From CAVSMC01 sp963798655 (GTDB lineage: Bacteria; Pseudomonadota; Gammaproteobacteria; Burkholderiales; Casimicrobiaceae), in the NCBI GenBank assembly GCA_963798655.1, contig CAWCUH010000010.1, positions 110,382 through 174,381 of the forward strand: a stretch of DNA of 64,000 nt, read 5' to 3'. How positions within the stretch are numbered: position 1 is the stretch's first letter; each line of letters opens with the position of its first letter. The position numbers and the translations under genes were made by a program. Below are positions 56,364-64,000 of this stretch, one piece after another. Under the pieces are notes generated by a model, which saw only the letters and a program-made list of their open reading frames with translations, did not search any database and was not told the origin of the DNA.

Positions 56364-57360
56364 TTGCGAGCTCTATCCCCGTGCACGGCGCACGCTGGTC
56401 ACCGGCGGCGCGGGCTTTCTCGGCTCGCATCTGTGCGAGCGGCTGCTCGCGCGCGGCCACGAGGTGCTGTGCGTGGATAACTTCTACACCGGCACGCGCG
56501 CGAACATCGCGCACCTGCTGCCCGATGCGCGCTTCGAAGTGCTTCGCCACGACATCACCTTTCCGCTCTATGTCGAAGTCGACGAGATCTACAACCTCGC
56601 ATGTCCTGCGTCGCCGGTGCACTACCAGCACGACCCGGTGCAGACGACGAAGACGAGCGTGCATGGCGCGATCAACCTGCTCGGGCTCGCGAAGCGGCTG
56701 CGCGCGCCGATCGTGCAGGCGTCGACGAGCGAGGTGTACGGCGATCCCGACGAGCATCCGCAGCGCGAGCGCTACTGGGGTCGCGTCAATCCGATCGGCG
56801 TTCGCGCCTGCTACGACGAGGGCAAGCGCTGCGCGGAGACGCTGTTCTCCGACTACCGCCGACAGCACGCGCTCGACACGAAGATCGCGCGCATCTTCAA
56901 CACCTACGGGCCGCGGATGCAGCCCGGCGACGGCCGCGTCGTGTCGAACTTTATCGTGCGCGCGCTCGCCGGCGAGCCGCTGGAAATCTACGGCGACGGC
57001 GCGCAGACGCGCTCGTTCTGCTTCGTGAGCGACACCGTGGACGCGCTGATGCGGCTGATGGAGGTCCCCGCCGAATTCGGCGGGCCGGTGAACATCGGCA
57101 ACCCGGTGGAGCACACGGTGCTCGAGCTCGCACAGATGATCGTCGACCTCACGCAGTCGCAATCGAGGATCGCGTTCGTCGGGCCGGCGGCGGACGACCC
57201 GCGGCAGCGGCGGCCCGACATTGCGCTCGCCGCAGCGAAGCTCGGCTGGCGGCCGCGCGTCGACATCGCGAAAGGCCTGGCGGCGACGGTGCGCTACTTC
57301 CTCGGCGTCCTCGGCAAGCGGGCGCCGGCGCTCGCGTCGGTCGCCGGCACGGCGCGCTGA
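56347..57360 (+). CDS. UDP-glucuronate decarboxylase (UDP-xylose synthase)-like
   Basis: The 337-residue extended SDR has GGAGFLGSHL, the diagnostic UXS segments DNFYTGTRANIAHL, NLACPASPVHYQHDPVQTTKTS, STSEVYGDP, and the catalytic Y/K in ACYDEGKRCAE. The expected reaction is UDP-glucuronate to UDP-xylose (or UDP-4-keto-pentose). No UDP-glucose dehydrogenase (ugd) is present in the window, so the precursor would have to come from elsewhere in the genome. It is the last gene of the operon and overlaps the glycosyltransferase by 17 nt. Confidence 0.9.
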   Translation: MSSHADCELYPRARRTLVTGGAGFLGSHLCERLLARGHEVLCVDNFYTGTRANIAHLLPDARFEVLRHDITFPLYVEVDEIYNLACPASPVHYQHDPVQTTKTSVHGAINLLGLAKRLRAPIVQASTSEVYGDPDEHPQRERYWGRVNPIGVRACYDEGKRCAETLFSDYRRQHALDTKIARIFNTYGPRMQPGDGRVVSNFIVRALAGEPLEIYGDGAQTRSFCFVSDTVDALMRLMEVPAEFGGPVNIGNPVEHTVLELAQMIVDLTQSQSRIAFVGPAADDPRQRRPDIALAAAKLGWRPRVDIAKGLAATVRYFLGVLGKRAPALASVAGTAR

Positions 57361-57436
57361 AGCGGTTGCCGGGGCCCGCAGAGCGGTTGCGGCGGCGGAG
57401 TAGAATCGGTGATGCGCCTCCTCGGCGCACATCGAC

Positions 57437-58078
57437 ATGCTCTTCAATCTGCCCACCGCGCTCACGTGGCTGCGGATCCTGCTGATTCCCGTGTTCGTCG
57501 CGGTGTACTACGTGCCGGACGAATGGCTCTCGGAGTGGGCGCGCAACTGGACCGGCATGACGGTGTTCGCTGTGGCTGCGATCACCGACTGGTTCGACGG
57601 CTGGCTCGCGCGGCGTTGGCGACAGACGAGCGCGTTCGGCGCATTTCTCGACCCGGTCGCCGACAAGCTGATGGTCGCCGCGGCGCTGATCGTGCTGGTG
57701 TGGTATGAGCACCGAGCGCCGGCGTATCTCGCGATGATCATCATCGGCCGCGAGATCGCGGTGTCCGCGCTGCGCGAGTGGATGGCGCAGCTCGGACGCA
57801 CGAAGACCGTCGGCGTCGCGCTGATCGGCAAGATCAAGACCGTCGCCCAGATGACGGCGCTGATCGCGCTGCTGCTGTGGGAGCCGTTGATCCCCGGCGT
57901 GTCGACGCGCCTGGTCGGACTCGTCGCGCTGTGGATCGCGGCGATTCTCACGCTGTGGTCGATGTTCCACTACCTGCGACTCGCGGCGCCGCATCTGCAC
58001 GAGACACCGCCAACGACCGTGATGCGAACGCCGCCGCGAGCCTCGGTTGACCCTCGTGCGGCGAAAACAGTAAAATAG
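57437..58078 (+). CDS. pgsA: CDP-diacylglycerol-glycerol-3-phosphate 3-phosphatidyltransferase
   Basis: PgsA makes phosphatidylglycerophosphate, the first step to phosphatidylglycerol and cardiolipin. The 213-residue membrane protein has the CDP-alcohol phosphotransferase motif DWFDGWLARRWRQTSAFGAFLDPVADK and four to six hydrophobic segments. The C-terminal 25 residues are hydrophilic. Its last codons overlap the promoter of the downstream tRNA gene. It is usually next to uvrC in betaproteobacteria, but not here. Confidence 0.95.
   Translation: MLFNLPTALTWLRILLIPVFVAVYYVPDEWLSEWARNWTGMTVFAVAAITDWFDGWLARRWRQTSAFGAFLDPVADKLMVAAALIVLVWYEHRAPAYLAMIIIGREIAVSALREWMAQLGRTKTVGVALIGKIKTVAQMTALIALLLWEPLIPGVSTRLVGLVALWIAAILTLWSMFHYLRLAAPHLHETPPTTVMRTPPRASVDPRAAKTVK
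58047..58076 (+). promoter_or_regulatory. Sigma-70 promoter of tRNA-Asn inside the pgsA 3' end
   Basis: TTGACC (58047-58052) and TAAAAT (58071-58076) are separated by 18 nt. The -10 box is formed by the last pgsA codons and its stop. The predicted start point is about 40 nt before the mature tRNA. Confidence 0.65.
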
Positions 58079-58122
58079 CGCGCTTTTCCGCTTGCCGCCC
58101 GTTCGGTTGCGGCAGCATCCGT

Positions 58123-58198
58123 TCCCCGATAGCTCAGTTGGTAGAGCGACGGACTGTTAATCCGCAGGTCCCAGGTTCGAGCCCTGGTCGGGGAGCCA
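58123..58198 (+). tRNA. tRNA-Asn (anticodon GTT)
   Basis: The 76-nt cloverleaf includes an encoded CCA end. The acceptor stem TCCCCGA pairs with TCGGGGA, the T-arm GGTTCGAGCC is standard, and the anticodon loop CTGTTAA gives GTT. The sequence right of it changes sharply in composition, so it is the probable insertion site of the island. A second copy of its 3' end was not found in the window. Confidence 0.97.
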
Positions 58199-58596
58199 AT
58201 CTCCATGCGGGTTTCGGCGATTTTTGCGATTTCATTTCGTTCCGCAAAACCGCCCGCGTTCCGCAATTCCGTGGATTGTTTGTGCCGGCCGGGATTCGAC
58301 TTGGCAAACAATGTCCGATGAAATTGCCACGCGTTCCATTCAAGGGGAGTGCGACTCCATAACGGACGATCGATGAGGGCAGGGAGCTCGTTGATCCACG
58401 CGCAGGGTTGGCGACCCGCTCGGTGGCGGCTTCACCGTAAGGCGTTGCATGCAGGCGCGCTTCGCGGCACAGAATTCTTGTGGCGAACCAACGCGTGACG
58501 GTCCCGAGCCGAAGCAGGGCCGTTCAAGCCTATAAGTCGACCCTGTCAGCGTAGGCTGCGCGATACACTGCGAGGTTTGCTCCATACCAGAACACG
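58199..58596. other. Non-coding left edge of the genomic island
   Basis: About 400 bases without a supported gene. Base composition drops beyond 58.2 kb. A TATAAG at 58531 could be part of a promoter for the nuclease cassette, but no good -35 accompanies it. Confidence 0.35.
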
Positions 58597-59966
58597 ATGG
58601 CACTCTTTCGGCCGCGTTTAACTGATTATTTTGGAGTACTCCTCCCGCAGGCGGAATTAGACTTCGCCATTCCATTCTTGGACGAAGACATTCCACTGTA
58701 TGTAGATCCCTTTCTGCTTTGGCGCTCTCCTTCTCAACAGGACCAGGCGTTACATACGAACCTGCTCAACGCTTTCAATCACCTTGGGTATCTGTGCGCA
58801 AACGGCAACGAGGCGCAAGCGGTCGCGACCCTCATTGCGGCCTCCGAATGCGATGAAGTCGGACTCGGTTCGTCTGCCAACCGGCGTGGAAAGGGAATCG
58901 GTGAGGGTAAGGCGCGCGAGATTCTGGATCTCTTAGGCGCATCCCGCAATACCATCGCGCAGGCTTCCGTCACTTTGAGGAGATCCAATTCTTTGTCGAC
59001 GGCATATCCAAGGACCGCATCAGCGACTTTGCTTGCAGCTTCCTAAAGTCATTCCTCATTGATTTCACGATACAGCAGTGTCAGCTGCTGGGCATTCCTA
59101 CACGGCCGTGCTGCGTTCCTCACGTGTATGACTCACGCAAGAATCATTTCGAGGAAGCATTGGGCATCCCGTTGCCGACAAATCCGCGGGACGAATCCTC
59201 TCATCTTTGTACCGAAGCGCTGGCTGCGGTTCGTGCCCTGGATCAGCTACGATGACTACTTCGAGAAGTATTGTCCGCAAGATGAAGTCTCCCACAAGCC
59301 GGAGGAACTCACGCGCGTCGCGGTCCTAGCTACAACCGCGATCATTATGGCGTGATCGAGACATACATCAAGGCCAAAGAGCGCACCTTCTCAGATTGTC
59401 ACGAAGATCCACTCTTCGAGCAGATACCCATTACTTCGGCAAAGCGGAAATTCGCCGCGATCAAGAAGCTACCGACCGGCAAGGACCAGGGCGCCGACAG
59501 ACAGTACGAGATCGTCCTGGGCCAGCTTCTGCCGTCATTGCTGTACCCTCAGCTCGATTTCGCCCAGGAACAAGCGCGCACCGACAGCGGCGTAAGCATC
59601 CGAGACCTGATCTTCTACAATACCGCGTCGACGCCGTTCCTCAAGGACATGGTCGACAGCTACGGTTCCAGGCAGATCACGATGGAGATGAAGAATGTGG
59701 TGGCCATTGAGCGCCAGCACGTTGATCAGCTCAATCGGTATCTAGCCGAAGAATGGGGAAGTTTGGCCTCTTTATCACGCGGAATCCGCTTAGGAGTGCC
59801 GAATTCACCGAGGACAATTGACCTCTGGTCTGGTCAGCGCAAGGCCATCGTAACGCTCGCCGACGCCGACATCGAGCAGATGGTCGAGTTGTTCGAAAGC
59901 AAACAACGCAATCCCATTGATGTCATCGTCAAGAAATATGGCGAATTCCGAGCAAAGTGCCCCTAA
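58597..59966 (+). pseudogene. PD-(D/E)XK-like nuclease family protein, frameshifted
   Basis: One protein of about 456 residues is spread over several frames. It starts MALFRPRLTDYFGVLLPQAE at ATG 58597, and the pieces read through in order across frame changes near 58935, 59195, 59330 and a compensating pair near 59765 and 59815. The C-terminal part looks like a restriction-endonuclease fold: an acidic strand in SIRDLIFYN, ExK in ITMEMKNV, and a QLNRY helix. The N-terminal 300 residues (LLWRSPSQQDQ, YNRDHYGVIETYI) match no domain I can name. The stop at 59966 lies inside the next gene. The whole is intact enough to be recent decay or indel errors. Confidence 0.6.
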
Positions 59967-60363
59967 ACCAGTGCTGCATACCGAAGAGGATGTGCGAGAC
60001 CTCGAGAAGCTAGTCGTTCAGCTTCAAGGCTTACATGATGAGATTTCTATCCTTGCAAAGAAGTCGCCGAACGATGGACTCAATCTCTTCAAGCTCAAGC
60101 TCGTCAACAACATCTTGACTAAAGGTAACTTGATTCTGACAGAGCACTATAAGCCTCTCGACAATTTCTCGTCGTTTGATGAGTCTGCTCTTCCGACGAA
60201 TAGCGACGTGACGATGGTCTTGGCGCTGTACATGGAGCAGGCGGAGCGCTTTCGCTCGAATAATATGATCTACCATGAGTACAAGTGGAAGTACCTAGTG
60301 AACGGAGCCGCGAGTCGTATTGAGGGAAGGGCGCCGACAATGATTGGAACGGATAGAAAGTGA
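59938..60363 (+). CDS. Small helical protein of the nuclease cassette (paralogue 1)
   Basis: A 141-residue protein with no frame damage, starting MANSEQSAP at ATG 59938, 29 nt inside the nuclease gene. It looks all-helical. The region ISILAKKSPNDGLNLFKLKLVNNILTKG and the later FSSFDESALPTNSDVTMVLALYMEQAERFRSN correspond segment by segment to the next protein, so the two are paralogues. No known family is recognised. The stop overlaps the next gene's GTG start by 4 nt (GTGA), so the cassette is one operon. Confidence 0.65.
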   Translation: MANSEQSAPKPVLHTEEDVRDLEKLVVQLQGLHDEISILAKKSPNDGLNLFKLKLVNNILTKGNLILTEHYKPLDNFSSFDESALPTNSDVTMVLALYMEQAERFRSNNMIYHEYKWKYLVNGAASRIEGRAPTMIGTDRK

Positions 60364-60766
60364 GCGACGAGGATGAGTTTGAGCACGTAACGACCGACGC
60401 TGCCGTCGCGACTTACGAAGCCTCCACGCCGATATTCGAAGGGTTGATTAGGGAAATCCGAGAGCTTTCGAGGAAGAAGCCGGACGCGACGAAAATCGCG
60501 GGCAAGTCAAAATCGTCAACCGTGTTCTTAACGATCTCTTGCAGATTCTGAAGTCAGAGCCAACAGGCAAGTACCTCGAAGCTCTCGACGATGAGTCGTT
60601 GCCTCAGGTAAGTGACGCACTGCTCACGATGGTTCAGTTCGAGTCTGCACTGGATTCGTTCAAATCCAAGTACTACCGTTATATCGACGGTTCCCACCAA
60701 TGGGTTACGCAAGATTTGGTGGACGCGTGGAACGCCGACGCTGAGGACCCAGATCCAGACGCATGA
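60360..60766 (+). pseudogene. Small helical protein of the nuclease cassette (paralogue 2), one frameshift
   Basis: GTG 60360 starts a protein of about 135 residues. It is interrupted near 60508, where one missing base (AAGGTC read as AAGTC would explain it) separates ...SRKKPDATKIAG from VKIVNRVLNDLLQILKSEP. The rejoined protein aligns with paralogue 1 throughout (KKPDATK/KSPNDGL, VKIVNRVLND/LKLVNNILTK, DDESLPQVSDALLTMVQFESALDSFKSK). It ends in an acidic tail (NADAEDPDPDA). Function unknown. Confidence 0.6.
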
Positions 60767-60911
60767 CAACTGACTAACGGTGAAGGTTTGCGGTGATCCA
60801 GGAGCGCGCTGGTTCTCATTCCCCAACGATGTCCGCTTTAGCGAACGCAGCTCGGTGAAGGGCAAACGACGATTTGCCACCGGCTGCCAATCACACCTGC
60901 GTTACGACAGA

Positions 60912-61977
60912 CTATTTCGTCGGCGTGACCTTCTCGCCGGCCCAGGCACGCAGGTAAATCTCGGTCGTTTTCACACTCTTGTGCCCGAGCTGCTGCTGTG
61001 CCTCGCGTATGTCCGTCGCATCGGCCTTGTCGGTCCCCGCCTTGGCCCTTAGATCGCGAAACTGGAAGGACTTGACCGCAGCCGCGGCTTCTACCTCGCC
61101 GGCTTCGTCCAGCGCTTTCGCAGCCCGTTTGCGGGCTTCCTCAAACCGGTTGTCGAGCGCCGAGTAGGAAAGCGGCTGACCGGTTTCGTTACGGCCGTAG
61201 CGCTGCTGCCAAGCTTGTCACCTTGTAGGCGCGGGCCTGAATCACGCTGGATCAGCGCGGCGAGCTCGCCCGCGATCGCCATGCGCAACTTCTTGCGCGT
61301 CTTTCCTTGGCTGAGCCACAGAAAGCCATCGCGAATGTCAGGCAGTCGCATCTTGAGCACGTCAGCAGGGCGCTGCCCCGTCAGGTATGCCAGGTCCATC
61401 GCGTCGCGTGTCGGCCAGTCTGCGGCGTCCCACACCGCCTGGTACGTCACATCCTCGATGTACGCGTCCCGGCCGCGCTCTGTGAACCCCTTCACGCCCG
61501 CGCATGGATTCGGCGCTGCGGTATAGCCCCATTCGCGCGCCTTGTTGAAGATGTGAGAGAAGAGCGCCTTCTCGCGATTGGCGCGCACCGGTGCGTCCTT
61601 GCGCCAGACCATGAACTGCCGGACACGCTGAGGTGTGATTTGCTCGATTGGCGCAGGCGGCGCGTCAAAGAACTTATAGAGTTGTGCAAGCTCCGTCATG
61701 TTGTCGCGCTGCGTGCGCGTCGCCTTGGTCGGCAGCACCTCGCGCAGGTCACGTTGGCGACGTAGCGAAACGTCACGATCTCGGCATGCCGCGGCCGCGC
61801 GTCAATCTCCAATTCGGCCCACTTCTTGACGGCAAGGGCGTAGTCGCTACCTAGCGGGATCTCGCGCCGCGGCTTCTGGCCGGTGTCGTAGTAGTAATAC
61901 GTCCGACCACTCGGCAAGTCGGCGCGCGCAATCGCGACGGCACGTTCAGATGTTTGGTTGGTCGGCGGCCCCGGCAA
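60912..61977 (-). pseudogene. Tyrosine recombinase (phage-type integrase), frameshifted
   Basis: An integrase of about 355 residues in pieces. The N-terminal part (TYYYYDTGQKPRREIPLGSDYALAVKKWAELE) and core-binding domain (LAQLYKFFDAPPAPIEQITPQRVRQFM) lead to the catalytic domain with TGQRPADVLKMRL, RDLRAKAGTDKA, LGHKSVKTTEIYLR and the tyrosine in that last motif. Frame changes occur near 61757 and near 61210-61250. It starts at TTG 61977, 6 nt after the DUF4224 gene, the usual pairing in betaproteobacterial prophages and islands. It points back toward the tRNA. Confidence 0.75.
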
Positions 61978-61983
61978 GCAAAT

Positions 61984-62211
61984 CTACGCTCCTCTCGCGC
62001 CTTTGACCACCGAGGGAACCCACGTGCGCGGCGATGTCCCTGCCACGCTTCCTTCGATCGAGGCGCGCGTGACGACTGGCCGGCCACAACCGTTAACGTA
62101 AAAAGCGATTCCCATGCGTCGCAATTGTTCGACCTGGCGCCCTTTGCGATGGAAGCCGGTCAGCAGCGCAAGTTCAACGGGATTCAAGAACACCGCCGCT
62201 GCTTCGGCCGA
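61984..62211 (-). pseudogene. DUF4224 family protein, 5' end cut off by an ISL3-like element
   Basis: The conserved part FLNPVELALLTGFHRKGRQVEQLRRMGIAFYVNGCGRPVVTR is typical of DUF4224 proteins, small putative DNA-binding partners of integrases. A GTG at 62193 could still give a 69-residue form. The original start is probably GTG 63537 on the other side of the insertion: joining 63537-63529 to 62211 restores MIQSAEAAAVFLNPVEL. The IS therefore entered near codon 4-6. Confidence 0.75.
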
Positions 62212-63520
62212 GCCTCTGTTGAAATCTGAGTGGGTAGACTCAGGGACCTTTGTCGTAATTCGGATTGACGGGGGGGGGATGACGGAGAGGTGTTTAAGAC
62301 GGCGCTGGGGATTGCTGCGCCATGGTTTGTGGGGTCGGTGGATTTCGATGAAGCCGCCAAGGTGCTGACGGTCGCGTCGACTTCGAGCCGGGCAGTCGCT
62401 TTGCCATGGCGGGCCGAAGGCGAGCATCCGGTGCACGACACGGTGGCCAAGAGCTACCGGCACCTGAACTTCTTCCAGCACGAGTGCTAGCTGGAGGTGC
62501 GTATGCCGCGGGTGAAGCTGCCCGATGGCTCGGTGCGCCTGGTCGAGCCGGCCTGGGCGGGCAAGCTTCGGGCTTCACCTTGCTGTTCGAGGCGCTGGTG
62601 CTGATGCTGGCCAGCAGATGCCCTTCGCGGCGGTCTCTCGGCTCGTGGGCGAGTCGGCGCACCGGGTGATGGCGGTGTGCGAGCGCTATGTGGAGCTGGC
62701 GCTGGCGCCAGGCCGACTTCAGCGAGTGACGGCGCTGGCCATCGACGAGACGTCGCGTGCGCGCGGCCACGACTACATCACCCTGGCCGCTGATGCGGGC
62801 ACGAGGGTGCTTTTCGTGACCGAGGGGCGCGATGTCAAGACCATCGAGGCGTTGGCCGCCGAGCTCGACGCGCCATGGCTGCCCGCCCGCGCACATTGAG
62901 TCGGTGAGCATCGACATGTCGCCGGCTTTCATCAAGGGGTGCACCGAGCACCTGCCCAACGCCCGCATCACGTTCGACAAGTTCCACGTCGTCTGGCATG
63001 CCAGCACGGCGGTGGACAAGATGCGCCGCATCGAGCAGCGCAGCGATCAGTCCCTCAAGGGCATGCGCTGGTCGCTGCTGAAGGACCGCGCCAGTCTCAA
63101 GCCCGAGGCGGCGGCCGATCTCGACGCCTTGATCGCCAGGATGACCACGGAACGCACCGCGCGGGCCTGGGTCTACAGGGAGCGGTTGCGCGAGATCCTC
63201 GAGCGCAAGCAGATCAACGTCGTCCGCGCCATGCTTCAGCACTGGTGTACCTGCGTCATGCGCTCGAAGGTCGAACCGATGAAGGAGGTCGCCAGCCTCG
63301 TGCGCCGCCACCTCGAGGGCATCGTCGCCTGGGCGCAGACCCGCCAGACCAACGGCTTCCTCGAAGCCATCAACGGCCTGTTCCAGGCCGCCAAGCGGCG
63401 TGCCCGCGGCTTTACGCGGCTGTCCACCATCAGAACGGTCATCTTCCTGATCGCCGGCAAGCTCGACTTCCACGCCATCAACCCTCATGCCCCCCAACCC
63501 ACTTGAAATTCAACAGAGCC
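62212..63520. mobile_element. ISL3-family insertion sequence, 1309 bp
   Basis: Left end 62212-62234 and right end 63498-63520 are inverted repeats matching at about 18 of 23 positions (GCCTCTGTTGAA/GGCTCTGTTGAA). Both ends are flanked by the 8-bp direct repeat TCGGCCGA (62204-62211 and 63521-63528), the target duplication length known for ISL3. The transposase inside is damaged, so this copy is unlikely to move on its own. Confidence 0.88.
62290..63506 (+). pseudogene. ISL3-family transposase, multiply interrupted
   Basis: The pieces in order are: FKTALGIAAPWFVGSVDFDEAAKVLTV, HPVHDTVAKSYRHLNFFQHEC, an in-frame TAG at 62488, SGFTLLFEALVLM, then the catalytic DDE part: VTALAIDETSRARGHDYITL, VSIDMSPAFIKGCTEHLPNARITFDKFHVV and TNGFLEAINGLFQAAKRRARGF. 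At least four indels and one stop codon break it. It starts at GTG 62290. Confidence 0.85.
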
Positions 63521-63573
63521 TCGGCCGACTGAATCACGCTATGCTCGCTGGGCTCGTTTTCTATGAGTACGAC

Positions 63574-64000
63574 GCTAACGACCGAGGTACACCGCCGTAA
63601 TTTGTTCGCGGCCATGGCCCATCTCGCGGCTGATGACCTCCCGTGCTCGGCGATCGACTTCCTTCTGCTTCGGCGTGAGTTGTTTTGACCTAATGCCCCC
63701 CGCGCGCGGGGCACGCCCAGCCAGTCAATTCCTGGTAGCGCGTCTGCGCATAGAAATGACGATGGCCGTGGAACGCGTGAATGCCGACCCGCTCGCATTG
63801 ATAGCGAAAATATTTGAGATAGTCGCCGTACGTGTCGTAGCGCGGCGCGACGAGACTCTTGCCTTTGGCCAAGGCCTTCGCCTGATCGATCAGTTGCCGC
63901 TGTTCCGGGGTGCGGATGGGAATCTCGCGCTGGCGCCCGCCCTTGGTCCACGAATCCTTGAGCACGAGGCTGCCACCGCGATCCGCCCACGCCGGAATAA
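63574..64000 (-). pseudogene. Second integrase (Integrase_1-type), C-terminal part, one frameshift
   Basis: The 3' part of a tyrosine recombinase continues beyond the window. Visible are LKDSWTKGGRQREIPIRTPEQRQLIDQAKAL, GIHAFHGHRHFYAQTRYQELTGW and, after a frame change in the run of six G (63698-63703, complement), LTPKQKEVDRRAREVISREMGHGREQITAVYLGR, which contains the final tyrosine. It is a different family from the integrase at 60912. It points into the island, upstream of the DUF4224 remnant. Confidence 0.7.

Noticed and set aside
46802..57360. Calling the glycan operon a capsule or O-antigen locus
   Set aside because: No polymerase, flippase, ABC exporter or priming transferase is present, so the specific class is not supported.
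57970..58311. Open frame antisense to the tRNA gene (reads ...RPGLEPGTCGL...)
   Set aside because: This is the well-known false protein produced by translating the complement of a tRNA.
58199..64000. Second copy of the tRNA-Asn 3' end as the far attachment site
   Set aside because: Reading through the island I found no convincing duplicate of the T-arm/acceptor sequence, so no att site is claimed inside the window.

Overview
The window is 64 kb of high-GC DNA from a betaproteobacterium, most likely Burkholderiales or a close relative. The evidence is the gene order nusA-infB-rbfA-truB ... rpsO-pnp, the fmdB-DUF502-aspS-nudB run, the DUF4224/integrase pair near the right end, and the general protein style (IPTL-CTERM proteins, PRC-barrel and DUF883 proteins). 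No species can be named from the sequence alone.

Layout. 1-9 kb: translation and RNA-processing genes (nusA 3' part, infB, rbfA, truB, rpsO, pnp), split between truB and rpsO by an opposite-strand IPTL-CTERM secreted protein. 9-14 kb: the PrkA kinase / DUF444 / SpoVR stress cluster. 14-21 kb: a second IPTL-CTERM protein, then a leftward operon fmdB-DUF502-aspS-RNase(barnase-like)-barstar-nudB-SIMPL, in which the last four genes overlap or abut. 20.7-25.4 kb: nfeD-SPFH membrane pair, a type II 3-hydroxyacyl-CoA dehydrogenase-like SDR, dsbB-metY and a CoA-binding protein. 25.4-38.9 kb: a crystallin-fold secreted protein, a seven-PAS GGDEF-EAL protein, a hydrolase, family-5 uracil-DNA glycosylase plus uvrC, a PAS membrane sensor with no output domain, and a sigma-54 response regulator with a degenerate kinase-like partner. 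39-46.4 kb: galU-galE, small stress and envelope proteins, a glycosyltransferase and a deacetylase with a probable frameshift, and a serine-rich lipoprotein.

46.8-57.4 kb holds a compact ten-gene rightward glycan operon: GT4, SDR, GmhB-like phosphatase, GT9, carbamoyltransferase, GT2, radical SAM/SPASM, GT9, GT4-like, UDP-glucuronate decarboxylase. Most junctions overlap by 1-17 nt. With galU/galE nearby, it looks like a pathway building a decorated (probably carbamoylated, possibly xylose- and heptose-containing) envelope glycan. It carries no polymerase, flippase or ABC exporter in this window.

57.4-64 kb: pgsA, then tRNA-Asn(GTT), then an abrupt change to lower-GC accessory DNA. This is an island built of a three-gene overlapping cassette (a PD-(D/E)XK-like nuclease plus two paralogous small helical proteins), a broken tyrosine integrase with its DUF4224 partner gene, an ISL3-like insertion sequence inserted in that partner gene with an 8-bp target duplication, and the 3' part of a second integrase. 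Nearly every gene right of the tRNA carries single-base indels, whereas the first 58 kb has only one suspected case. The island is therefore either decaying or less accurately sequenced. The nuclease cassette is the best candidate for an undescribed (possibly defence) system.
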